DNA of 64,000 nt from Purshia tridentata (lineage: Eukaryota > Streptophyta > Magnoliopsida > Rosales > Rosaceae), in the NCBI GenBank assembly GCA_003254885.1, contig QANT01002236.1, positions 1 to 64,000 on the forward strand, given 5' to 3'. The stretch's first letter is position 1, and every line of letters begins with the position of its first letter. The notes beneath the pieces are model-generated. The model saw nothing but the letters and a program-made list of their open reading frames with translations. It was not told where the DNA came from and did not search any database. Positions 35,821-48,219 of the stretch are shown piece after piece. The position numbers and the translations under genes are program-made.

Positions 35821-38800
35821 ATGGTGTCTGCAAATGACCCGATCGAATCGTTTTTCAATTCGGTTCAACTAGTTAAGGAAGCGCTTTCACCGCTCGAATT
35901 GAGCATTCGGAAAGCGGCCACGGACTTCGAGTGTTGCTGGGCAGGACCTAAGAATAAAGTAAATGCTGTTGAATCGGTTACCCAATTCATTGGTGGTGAT
36001 AAGAATGGTAAAGGTCAGATCTTTGGGGTGAAGAAGAAATCTGGTCAGTGTGTCACGGTTGGTGATGAGAGAAAGAAAGGGTTGTTCATCAAGGTTCCTA
36101 TAAAGGCGTTATTTGGGAAGTTTACGCAGCATTCGGGGAATGGCCATCCACCTGAGGAGTCGAATAGCGGGTTGAGGGAGAGGGATTGTGCTAAGGAGGA
36201 TGGGTCATGTTTGAATTGCTTGCAGTTTGCTGTTACTTGGTCTTTGATAGTTAACAGCTTTGTTCAGGCATTTCCGGGTCCGTTCAAAATGGGTAAGAAG
36301 CGGCTGCAGAAAATGAGTGATGAGGATAAAGCGTGTTCTTGTACAAAGCCAAAGGCTTCAGTTGACTTGAAGCAGAGGGAGTCTAAGGGCCAGCGTGGTA
36401 GAACAATTCAGAATGAAGGCATGTCACATAAAGAAGGAAAGCATGCACCACTAGAATGCTTCATAGGTTTTGTTTTTGATCAACTTACTCAAAATCTTCA
36501 GAAGTTTGATCAGGGTGTTAAGGAAAGTGATTGCGAAACTTGTGATACTTCCCCACAGCCGCTTGCTTCTTCTCAATTTGATCAAATGAGTGTAGTCACA
36601 GGTTTGCTGGAAGGTCGAAAAGCAGATGTAAACGGGTTTTTGGGAAACTTGATGTTTGCCAGAGTGGGGGGAGTGCCATCAGGCGTTGTTGGGGTAACCT
36701 CTTCAGTTAATGAAGAGGGTGATGATGGTGTTACGGAAAGTAACAGGGCAGAATCAGCAGGCAGTTCACCACAGAAGCTTGCTAGTGATATACTTAGTAT
36801 TCCTCTATCAAATGTGGAGCGTTTGAGATCCACATTATCCACTGTTTCATTGACAGAACTAATTGAACTTGTACCTCAGCTGGGGCGATCTTCTAAAGAC
36901 TATCCTGACAAAAAGAAACTATTCTCTGTCCAAGATTTTTTTAGATACACAGAGTCTGAAGGTATGCTATAAGTCAGAGCTAACAAATAATTGTCACATG
37001 TCCTTACGTTATTGCTATAATTCATGACAATGATTTCTAAATAGTTTGTTTCTTTGACCTCATTCAATTCTTTCTTTTGTTTGTACAATTATCTAATCAA
37101 AAAGTTCTTATTTTTTATACAAATTTTACACCATAAATGCATCCAGGAAGGAGATTCTTTGAAGAATTGGATAGAGATGGAGATGGCCAAGTAACTTTGG
37201 AAGATCTAGAAATTGCTATAAGAAATAGAAAATTGCCACGAAGATATGCCCATGAGTTTATGCGCCGTACTAGAAGTCACATATTTTCAAAATCATTTGG
37301 TTGGAAACAGTTTTTATCCTTGATGGAACAGAAGGAACCAACCATTCTACGTGCATATACTTCTCTATGTCTGAGCAAGTCTGGGACGCTGCAAAAAAGT
37401 GAAGTATTGTCATCACTTAAAAATGCAGGACTTCCGGCTAATGAAGACAATGCTGTTGCTATGATGCGATTTCTCAATGCAGACACAGAAGGATCTATTT
37501 CTTATGGACATTTTAGGAATTTTATGCTATTGCTCCCTTCTGATCGACTTCAAGATGATCCTCGGTAAGATGAGTTCAGCCCATGCCGAGACATATTTTT
37601 CTGTTGAAAACCATCATTAGCTAGATGGCTAGACCCAGAGCTACCAGATCCCCCTATCTCCTTGGGAACTGTGATCTGGATTGCATGCCCTGATTCATGG
37701 TGTTGTGGCAATTCAGTTTTCAAAACCTGGCATTCCCAATCCCAACTTTCAATGATATGTGAAAAAGAAAAGAGAGTAAAATATCAACATTGAAGAAAAC
37801 ATAAAAACAAAAGAGGTCGACATACTGGAACTTATGGCAAAGTTTGCACAAATACAGCTTTTTTATCCTTAAATGCTTTCAGTCTATTATTTGGTGTGCA
37901 TGTAAGTGTTTATGCATTTATGCATGCATATATCGATCTACTTAAAGTTGTGTACAAGTAAATGAAGTAACAATGCGAACCACAAATGTACCAAGGACCT
38001 GGTCACCCAGTTTAAATATATGGTTGACACTTGGATATAGTGTAGAGTAGTCTGGTATTTGTTTAAATTATTTCATTAGTTCTTTTCTTTCGTTCGTTGG
38101 TCTGAAATGTTAACAGTTCCATGTAATGGATGCATATTTCGGAGAATGAACTATTCAATGAATTAGGAATCATGCAGAACCAATTGCACTTTGGAAATAA
38201 TATATTTGTATATATATTTTTTATAATTTCGAGTAGGGCTAGTATTCACATATTAGTGGGATACCCCTAGCTGAGAGTAACTTCTTTCGTAATACATACA
38301 GGAGCATCTGGTTTGAAGCTGCAACTGTTGTTGCTGTTGCACCACCTTTGGAAATACCTGCTGGAAGCGTACTAAGATCTGCATTAGCAGGGGGCCTTGC
38401 TTGTGCACTTTCTACTTCTTTAATGCACCCAATTGATACAATTAAGGCAATTCTTTTGCTTACTAATGTGTACTAATGTAGTCAAAAGTTAATAATTTTC
38501 TGTAATTGATGATGTTACTCTTTGTTCTTGTATCTTACAATGATTTATTTTAAGACAGTTCTCAAGTTTTTCTTATGTTTTCCAGACGCGTGTACAAGCA
38601 TCAACATTAACCTTCCCCGAAATTATTTCGAAGCTTCCACAGATTGGAGTGCAGGGGTTGTACAGGGGTTCAATTCCTGCAATTCTAGGACAATTTTCGA
38701 GGTTTTCCTTTGTTCCCTTCCCACCAATAATACAGATTAAAATGTTATTTTTGGCTTTTAATTTGGTGTAATTGTCTTCTCTTTTGGGCTGATGTGTTCT

Positions 38801-40201
38801 CCTGACATTACAGTCATGGCCTGCGAACTGGAATATTTGAGGCAAGTAAACTTTTGTTAATAAATGTTGCGCCAACGCTCCCAGATATACAGGTAATGAT
38901 TCATATTTTACTATAAGCTTGTTACTATATTCTTTTACATATGAATTTCTGCTTTGTCTTGCATCTTCACCAGATGCTGGTTCCCTCCCACCCTCTTCTC
39001 TCCCTTGTGGTCATGTGCTGGGCACATTTAAACAACTGAATAGAAGTATGTCGTAGTTCTAAGAATGTCGAGTATGAATTTTAGTTGGGTGGCGATGAGT
39101 TTGTCCAATGCCTCAGTGTCTCTTTTTTGTTAATACTGTTTTGAAACAGTATAATATCTATGTTTTGGCATGTATAGGTTCAATCTCTAGCATCATTCTG
39201 TAGCACAGTTTTGGGAACAGCAGTGCGGATTCCTTGTGAGGTGTTGAAGCAGCGGTTGCAGGCTGGCCTTTTTGACAATGTTGGGGAGGCTATTGTGGGG
39301 ACTTGGCGACTAGATGGTCCTAAGGGTTTCTTTCGTGGGACTGGTGCCACTCTGTGCCGGGAAGTTCCATTCTATGTCGCTGGCATGGGGCTCTATGCTG
39401 AATCCAAAAAGGTATGGAGTTTTCATATGCGACCTTTCTTTCTAGGCACAAAATGCATGTCGTTCTCATAGTTTACTTTTTGCACATGCAACTCTAAGAT
39501 GAGAGGTCTTTAGTGTAGAATTATATATATATCTCCTGTATATATGTATATTATTTGTATACCTTCCACACCCCCCCCCTGCACGCGCGCGCGCTTTCTA
39601 AATTGACTCTACTTTATTCTGCATTTTCATTACTTGATAGTGCTGACAACATATGCTTATTAAAACATTGATAGATGGTTTTTCTTTTTATTATTAGCTG
39701 TGAAGAAAATTTTATTGTTCCAAGAAAAATGGCCAAGTTTTATAAAATAAAATATAAAAACAGGCTTTAGAATTTACAAGATGCTAGGATATTGTGATAA
39801 AAATAACTCCCTACGTTTTCCATTGACTGTCATGATGTATGCTTTTATAGGCTGCCCAGCGATTTCTAGGGCGGGATCTGGAAGCTTGGGAAACAATTGT
39901 AGTTGGGGCTTTATCTGGCGGGCTAGCTGCTGTTGTCACTACACCCTTTGATGTGATGAAAACAAGAACGATGACTGCTCCACAGGGTCGACCTATATCG
40001 ATGTCAATGATAGCCTTTTCTATACTCCGCCATGAGGGACCACTTGGCTTATTCAAAGGAGCAGTACCCAGGTTTTTTTGGATTGCTCCCTTGGGTGCCA
40101 TGAACTTTGCTGGTTATGAGCTTGCTAGGAAGGCCATGGACAAAAATGAGGATCTAGCTGGTGACCATCTCCATCAAAAGAAGGTGGCCAGTACTGGATA
40201 A
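35821..40201 (+). CDS. SAMTL: EF-hand mitochondrial carrier, SAM-transporter-like (SAMTL)
   Basis: Seven coding exons: 35821-36961, 37147-37564, 38302-38446, 38586-38701, 38814-38892, 39178-39411, 39851-40201; 827 residues. The start is the ATG of MVSANDPIESF. Residues 1-380, in one large exon, have no domain I know and include a Cys-containing, Lys-rich part. An EF-hand loop DRDGDGQVTLED lies at 389-400; position 12 is Asp, not the usual Glu. From about 545 come three carrier repeats with PIDTIK (563-568), PCEVLK (652-657) and PFDVMK (743-748), the PX[DE]XX[KR] signatures. The carrier part resembles S-adenosylmethionine carriers; Arabidopsis has one orthologue of the same long layout, called SAMTL, expected in plastid or mitochondrial membrane. 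Its substrate is not proven by sequence. One intron (38447-38585) begins with GC, not GT. Confidence 0.94.
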
Positions 40202-41359
40202 TATCTTTTCTTCTTTTAAGTATAACATTACACCAACTGCATCTCCCAGTTATTTTGAGATGAAAGCAATTAAGTTCTGCTGGAAAATTTTGACTTTTTT
40301 CCGAATTTACTAGCAGTATCTGCTTGAAATTTCCATCTGTCGACATATCAGCCTTTTTTGTCAGACATTATAATTCCTCCATAGTTTTTTTTTTTCTTTC
40401 TCCTTTTTGAACTTTTCTGGTCTTCCCATGATGGCAGTAAAAATGCGTTCTTCATTTTATTTTTGTACTTGGAGTTCACATTTTTGTACACTTTGTGCAG
40501 ATAGTGTTGTCATCCCTTTTCCTCAATTTTACAATTCAAGGAGAATTGTCTAATTGTACATGCCGCTCATTAGTGATGTTTTTTTCCCCCTCAACCACAC
40601 ATTATAACACTTGTCTCACAATTTTGCGTGATCGTATCTCACTACTTGATCAGATATTGTGAAAGGAATAGCATACCATTGTAACAATACAATGTTGCAT
40701 TGATTGATCGAAGGTGATGTGGTGCAACGCCACCGAGGATAACTCAGTTACGTTTTAGTTAAAAGATGATTAGGAGTAGAATGAGTCAAGGATTTGATTT
40801 TTGCTAAAAAAGCAAAACGAAGAACAAAAGTTAAATTGTCATGTTTTCATGGGTACTAGTAAATACAGGCACAACTTTTGACATAAAGAACCCAGTTAAT
40901 GTGAGTACAAGTTCTAGCAGAGAGACATAGATGTGGGAAAGAAAGCTAAAGTGTTGAGGTGTTGTGAAAGTTTGAAGTTAAAAGTATACTGCTTTTGGAA
41001 ACAGCCGCAAGACCATAAACATTATAGGTTGCAATCAAACCTAAAATTCAGATGAAATAAGAAATGTACATAATTAACAGGACAATTACATCTGACTTGT
41101 TTGCTAACAAAGAAACATTGAATCGATAAAATAAAATTCTGGATGATAACATAAGCATTCCATAAATTCGGATACTGCCTTTATGTCAATGCAAAGAGAT
41201 GTATTGGCTACTGGGAAATAAGCCCTCTGAAAGGGTGCTTTTGAAGCTCACGTTCTTCAAACCGTGAGTAACCAGATTACAAGCAAAATCAATTTGGTTA
41301 TCCTTATTATTAAACAAAAGTTCCCGAAATATTGCCAAGCAGTGAAACCTTTGGTGTTG
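40202..41359. other. Convergent intergenic region (two 3' flanks)
   Basis: This lies between the stop codons of the rightward SAMTL gene and the leftward ATP synthase d gene. It holds the two 3' UTRs; no other gene or defined repeat was seen. Confidence 0.6.
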
Positions 41360-43272
41360 TCAATAGCCCCAGTAGTCATTTCGGATTTCATCATCGAATT
41401 TCTTCTTCACCTCAGGGTGCTTCTCAAAATACTCTTCTGCAGTCATGGTGCTAATCTTTTTCTGTTGAGAAAAACAATAGCTCTGAGAAATCATACATTC
41501 TAAGAGTATAAGGTAGAGCATATGACAGTTCCTTTCCATTACCTTCAACTCTTGCACTTCAGCTATCTCCTTCTCTAAGCGCTCAGACTCCTTCAAAGAT
41601 TTCTCCTCTGCTTCCTTTAGTTCCACCAACTGTTATTCACAGCAACGTATAAATAACATCAGGAACTAAAAGAGAGAGAAAGAGAGAAAGAAAGAGAGAG
41701 AGAGAGAAAGAGAGAACACAAACTAACCAATGCATCAAATTTAGGTTTGTACTGAGGAGTAACTGTATCTACAAACTTGGGGATTTCAACGCCTGCAACA
41801 TTATTTGTTTTGTTTTTAGAAAAAGATACATACATATATGAAATGCAACAATATAAGAAAGTAAAGCTAACATGTTAATACCCAATGAAGTGCTTTCTCT
41901 CTCTCTCTCTCTCTATCTCTCTTCCCCCCATGAGAAGTTCCATAAATCTGGAAGAGCTTTAGCTCTGTATAGGTCAATGGAAAGCTAATGGACGCTTCCC
42001 CATGAGACTTTCTTATCACTCAGTTAATGACAGAAGTTAGACCTCAACTCATCAAGAAAGGGTGGTTTCTGATCTTATATCATTAACCGAGCAATAAAAA
42101 TTTAAGATTGTTGATAAGAATAAGCAAATAAAGTGTTCGAGAACAACAAATTCAAATTCTAACAATACCAACAAAGCATCTCATTTATTTGGCACAAGGT
42201 ATCTCACAAAAGAATATGCAAGATAATGGCATCATCATCATATACCATGTGCCAAGTTTACAGCTCAAAGCAAGATGCAATTGCATAATACGAAAACAAA
42301 TTTTTCCACAACAGCGCACCACAATTATCAATATGTAAGTGCAATAGCAACTAATGTGATACTTGAGAGGCCCACAGGAGTATTATACATGTGAATTGCA
42401 TTCACCAAGTCAGGATACATACTGTCATAAGCCTCTTTGTACATATCCACCAAGCGAGATCCAATTCCTTTCCTGTAATATTCCCAGTCTATGGGTTCAG
42501 GTTCCTGCATATAATAAGAATTGGGAATCAGAAAATAGACTGGAAATCAGCAAAGACAATCAATAAGTAAACTAAATGCAACTGCAAATGTAATAACAAA
42601 TCTTCACAAAGCTACATTTTTGTATAAAGTAATAAATGAGGGCTTCCCCTAGATTTTCGATTACCACAAATTGTTAAGGAAAAACATTTTCTAGTGCAAT
42701 TTATTTTCCAAGCCAATCCATTTATACAAGAATTTACAGCCTCAAATGCTTAACACCACTATCTGCATCAGTATTCACTAACAAACTAGCAACCTAAGAA
42801 AATCAGCATAAAAGGGAGAAATGTTCGAAATTGAAGACAGAATTTTGAGAAAGCAAACAGACCCATTATACCAGTCAACCAAACAACACCAAACAATAAA
42901 ATTAAAAATAAAACCTGATCCAAAAAAAGAAAAAGAAAAAGAAATTACTATCCGATTAATAAAATCCAGATCAATAAACTTACAAATGAAGCAAAACATA
43001 ACTAGAACTCACAGAGATCTTAGAAAAAATTACACAAATATCGCAACAAAAAAAACAGAGACATAGTGTATGTGAGAGATGAGAGATGAGGTTGTAGGAA
43101 CCTGGCTGAACTTGGTCTGCAGGGTAGTGTTGACCTCATCGAACGCACGACGAAGAGTTGCGAACTCCTTGCGAGCCTCTTCGGAGACGAGAAGCTTGGC
43201 CATGCCATCCCAGTCTATCTTCCTGGAGGCTTTGAAAGCCACATCCACCACTTTCTTCCCGGCGCCGCTCAT
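41360..43272 (-). CDS. ATPQ: Mitochondrial ATP synthase subunit d
   Basis: Five coding exons in transcript order: 43102-43272, 42423-42504, 41728-41792, 41543-41629, 41360-41461; 168 residues, the normal plant length. Subunit d is part of the peripheral stalk of mitochondrial F1Fo ATP synthase (complex V). Markers: MSGAGKKVVDVAFKASRKIDW at the start, FSQEPEPIDWEYYRKGIGS across the first intron, a long Glu/Lys-rich coiled-coil segment (about 107-135), and the ending EEYFEKHPEVKKKFDDEIR plus NDYWGY. No cleavable presequence is obvious, as known for this subunit in plants. (GA)n and (CT)n tracts lie in the introns (41672-41715, 41892-41916). The upstream region is dense in site II boxes. Confidence 0.97.
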
Positions 43273-43405
43273 TTTCTGTTGCTTTATCACCCTTTCTCGC
43301 TTGCCAAACAATGTGGTATCAGATGATCAGATGCTCTCTTTTCGTTGCGAGCTGCTTCGGCTGGGATATGCTATATGCTATGGTATTGGTTGGGATTATG
43401 GGTCA

Positions 43406-43511
43406 CGATGGGCTGGGCTTGCTGTTGTTTGGGCCTGGCCAGTTGTGATTGGCTGTTCGGCTTTTAAATTGGGCCTTGGTGGATACAACAGCGCGTTCAA
43501 ATTAGTGGGCT
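43406..43511 (-). promoter_or_regulatory. Site II box cluster upstream of ATP synthase d
   Basis: Five TGGGCY words on the plus strand at 43409, 43414 (overlapping), 43430, 43470 and 43506, 135-240 bases upstream of the ATG at 43272. TGGGCY (site II) elements, bound by TCP factors, are known to be enriched in promoters of plant respiratory-chain and ribosomal genes and work in either orientation. Confidence 0.65.
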
Positions 43512-45140
43512 GGTTGTCCCTTAAACCAACTATTTTAGTTGTCAAACCTAAGAATCTAATGCACCCTTTCATTATAGGGTTGTACTTGTACAATAAAGAT
43601 ACTGAGTTACATCTAGAAGGCCATTGTAGGCTGAATGCATGATAATGCTTCGAGTCATTTGAGGGTCGACCACGTACTCAACTCAGTACGTAGTCACATG
43701 TGGTCCAATCAACCTCAAGCATATTCATTTTCTTCATCGTACTTTGAATAAAAACAAAACTTGTTTGCTGTTCATTCCAAGTAATCAACATAGGCTGCAG
43801 TAATATCTCATATACGATAGCGGACGTCCGGCCACAAGAAGCTTCAAAATGACATTTGAATTGAACCCTAATTACATAGCCCGGTGTCGTGAGATTCAAG
43901 TTACAAATTTACTTTAAATTTCATTTCATTCTAACAAAATATATACTAACTTGTCACCTCGTACATCAAGTCAAATAAGACAACTTGATTTGAAAAAAAT
44001 GTAGTACCTCAAATATTATTTGACTATTATAAGATCACATGCATGTTAAAAATCAAATATTTTCCATCATTATAAATTGGCGAATGAAGAATTAATGGAT
44101 GGGTACATGAAATTGAACATGCATGTGGAACTTTGAAAAAGTGGGTATAGCTAGAGTTGCAAAGGACTTACTAGCCTTCGCATTTGGAAAAAGCAATCCT
44201 TTTGGTCTTTCTGCTTGTCGTGAAGTGATGATCATGCCCCATCGACAGTGCATCGTAGCTCATACATAGGCATAACCTTGTGAATGACTATGGACCAAAA
44301 AAAAGAAATGTATGGACAACTTAGAAACACTAATTATAAAGGAGGTTTGTAATAGCATTAATTAATTTAGTACAATTAGAAACACTAATTAACTATTATC
44401 TTTGCTTTTTAGATTTTGAATTTCCAGCTAATGTCATATATTATATATTATTTTATTTGTTTACAACTATCTCGAAAAACAAAAACCTTGTGAGTTCACA
44501 TTGGATTGCTTGAATACGAATTAATAGAAAAAATTTTCAGACAATTCAATTGCAGTACTAGAATTTCATCAAATCTCACCATCAAGGCCTTTTTAGCCGA
44601 TTGAAATGGAGTCCATGGGCCATCCCTGTCAATTCAAGCTCATTTTTGTTTGTTGGGATTCTGGTCCCCAAAAGTACTCCAAAAAAAGAAATGGAAACAG
44701 AAAAAAAAAAGAAAAAGAAAAGAAAAAAAAAAAAGTGAAACTTGAAGAAGCTGCAGGTAACGAGGTAGTTTGACAATAAGATAACAACAAAGACTATTTG
44801 AGAACAAATATAAACTTAGGTTACTCAAATTCTCAATGCTTTGATTCAAGAATTAATTAGTACAGAGTCTACAGACTGTACATGAATATAATAGTCCCTC
44901 TTTCCCAATTATCATCCTAATATTACAAGCAAATAAATAAGCATATCTGAACTAATGCACTAACAAGATTATTTAATTTAAACCCCACCATATACTATAA
45001 ATATTTATATAGATATAACTTAACAGATCCCTTTATTGAACAATTTATAAGCGTATGGTTTTCAGTGTCTCATATATCTGAATTTGAGGTTGAATTAATG
45101 TAACATCATCATCATCATCATCTATTCATGATGATAGTGT
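43512..45140. other. AT-rich spacer
   Basis: No gene was found between the ATP synthase d promoter and the 3' end of the LBD gene. It includes a long A/G-rich tract (about 44680-44735) and ordinary AT-rich DNA. A run of ATC trinucleotides near 45107-45123 lies in the LBD 3' UTR. Confidence 0.6.
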
Positions 45141-46255
45141 TTATGTCCACAGAGGTTCCCATGCTGTGCCCAAATTGTTGTCGTCCAGAAAACAGCTAGT
45201 GTCAATGTAAGATTGTTGCTGCAAAATGGGTTCTTTTTCACTGGGTTGTTGTGCAGTCATGTCCATGCAAACCAGAGCAATCAAATTGCCCTGCTGGCAT
45301 TGCATGTTGACCAGCTCAGCTTGGGCCTTGGCCAGTTGGGCCTGGAGCTCACTCACTTGCTTCTGGAGCTGGCAAATTGCTCCTGCACACCCATACACTG
45401 GGTCTCGGATCCTGGCATTGGCTTCATACACCATGCTGCTCACTGCATCTGCTCTATGGGACTCTGGCAGTTCCTGCAAAAATTACTAGTTTCAAGGGTA
45501 TATTTGGCTAATTGTGTTGGTGGGTTTCCTCTCATTTTTTTTTAAGAAAACCCAATTGCTTAGTATATGTTGTGTTGTGTTGTGTGAATTCTTGTGTAAA
45601 TGTTTGGTCCCGTAGATCAAAGAAGATGTGAATGGGTAATATGTGTACTGAAAAGATATATATATTGTATCTGCTTTGAGGTACATGTCCCTCTGTCTGA
45701 AAACAGTGATAAATTAATACACACCAACCGTTTCTAGTTGATCATAATCATTTTTACTTTCACAAATGAAAGTTGAGAAAAGGTTCCTATCATCACCTTT
45801 TCTTTTGACAAAAGCCAATGACTAATATGTATCAGTGAATAATTAAATAGTAGGTTGATCAGCAAAAAGAAAATACAAATTAAAATCAACCCAAAAGTAG
45901 TAGATCGATGTATATTAGTGATGAGAAGCAAGCAATTAATACGTACCTGCAAGAACTTGATGATGTTGCTGGCTCCAAAGACTCTGTGGGCAATGGTGAA
46001 CTTGAGGGGATCAGAAGGAGGGAAATATGGAGCCAAAACACACCTCTCCACGCATCTGCGGCGAAGAATCTTGCAGGCCGCACATGGGCTAACAACCACA
46101 ACAGGTGGTGATGAAGGAGAAGAAGATAATTGAGATTTAGGATGCCCAGAAGATTGGGATATTGAAAGTTGTTGTGGTGAAGAAGACGAAGAAGATATTA
46201 CTGGAGAGTATGAGAATGAAGGTGGTGTAATTTTGGCACTACTGAATTGATCCAT
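45141..46255 (-). CDS. LBD: LOB-domain transcription factor, LBD1/LBD11 type
   Basis: Two exons, 45947-46255 and 45141-45473, joined after residue 103 at the intron site conserved in LBD genes; 213 residues. After a Ser/Pro-rich N-terminus of 55 residues come the class I LOB blocks. The zinc-finger-like C block CX2CX6CX3C has Cys at 58, 61, 68 and 72. The GAS block follows (FGASN, then the conserved DP in RIRDPVYG). The leucine-zipper-like LX6LX3LX6L is in LQKQVSELQAQLAKAQAEL. These nuclear factors control organ boundaries, cambium and lateral organ growth. The C block plus ELPESHRADAV and the N-terminal extension fit the LBD1/LBD11 subgroup, linked to vascular cambium in Arabidopsis and poplar; subgroup is from memory. 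A weak TATA-like CTATTTATAG lies about 85 bases upstream. Confidence 0.96.
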
Positions 46256-48188
46256 TACTTGGGAGTTGTAGGATATATTAACAATATTTAGGAGAGTTTG
46301 CTTTGTGGAATTAAGAAGTACAAAGAGACAACGACTATAAATAGCGAGAGGCCAAGTCCAGAAGGAAAGAAGTGCCGAGGGTCAATAATGGATGGATCGA
46401 TCAGCATCATTTACATCATTACTATGGCCAAATGACATCATCAATATAGATTGGTTCGGCCCAATTTTTTAATAGATTTTGTAATAGTGTTTCATTTATT
46501 CAATTTGGGTTTTGAACCTCATTTATTTCTAATAAGGTAAGCCAGATATTAACATTGTTTTTAGACAAACAAATTTATTATTGAAAACGAGAAAATGAAA
46601 ACCACCCATAAAATCCTGAACTCTCTGTTTTAGAGAGAATTAATACTCAAAAGTTTTCTCACATATATAAAAGAAAAGTATGTGTCATTCACTAAACTAA
46701 TCATTGACAAGTGTAATCCAGTTCTAATTATCATGGGCGATTATGCAATATATTCTTTAATTCCTATATTCAAATTAAGTGACACTACGAATCTTTAAAT
46801 TTGAGGGATGAACATGGAACATAGTCATACCTAATTAAGACAGACATGCCTAATTAAGAAGAAACAGTATGTGCACCGCCAGAGCACTGTAAATGACATC
46901 ATCAGATCGATGGAGCACCAGGTGATGAAGTTACAGCTAGATTATAGCTAGTAGCTAGGCTTGTGGGTTTAAATCAAACGATTAAATTAATGTACACACG
47001 AAGAATATGTACGTGCATGTGCGTGCATGCATGCATGCAACAGCGCGCAGCCACTATTACCTGTACTTTTATCCTACCTCTTGGCTCATGAGATTAATCT
47101 TAGCTTGAAATTTCTAATCATATGTATGTTCAAAAATTGGAAAATGTCCCATCACATTCATTTGATCATCCTAGAGTCCTCCCCCTATTATATATATAAT
47201 TATAATTAGTCCCTAGCTAGCCGTACATTAATCCTCGTACATTGTACCTGCCCATATATAATTAAATTATATATTAATTGCGGTTCATAGGATAATGATC
47301 ACATGATTCACATTGATCAAGGAATTATATATGTCATTTGTGGATTATATAAACTTACGTATTAGTAAAAAGATATACTAACTTTATATATTATGAACTT
47401 CCAATTTGAGGCAGAGATGGATAATTAATTCATTTTCTCATATATTAAAGTTAATATGGATACATGGGGCTTGTTCTCTATTAAAAGTATTATATATATT
47501 AAGCTATAAATGTCACAAATGGTCATTGGAATTTCTATTTGTTTATCACATCATCGTGATTTAAAATATTTTCGATCTCATTCAAAAACCAAAATTTCAT
47601 CAAATAATTGTCAAATAAAGCGTTTGTGCAATCACGTGGAGGGTAGAATCATCCTTAATTTCAAGTCCATTATAATTAGTTGCAAATCACACGTAGATTT
47701 ACAAATATATGCAGATCACAATAGCATATTGTAATATGAGTAGCAAATTGTAAATTTCTAGCAACCAAAAACTGATACATATATGCAACTATATATTGTA
47801 TACTACTTCAATATTAATTATTAAAGTGATGGGTATACGTACGTATATGTATGTAGAATTAAGGAGTGGTTGGTACAAGTTGCGTGAGAAACGAGTAGGC
47901 TCTTGGCAAATAAGCAAGAGACAGAGAGACGACCCTTTAGCTAGCAAGTCCATTAATGTACAGTAAGTAAAATTCCAAAACGACTCCAAGACTGTGACCA
48001 TTTCGCTCGTCTTAGTCCATTTTGTGTTTTGTGTTTTGTTCGTGTTATTAATGTCTACGCTTATAAGTGCCATTTATTCTTTCCATAATTATTTCATAAT
48101 CAGTACGTATTGGAAAAACCAAGTCTAGACTCTTAACTAACGTGGTCGTGGTGGAACTAGTTGGACACCATTAGTCCATTACCAACCA

Positions 48189-48219
<31 letters not shown>

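Noticed and set aside
47019-47040. Alternating GTGCATGCATGC sequence
   Set aside because: A short simple repeat with Z-DNA-like alternation, too short to interpret.
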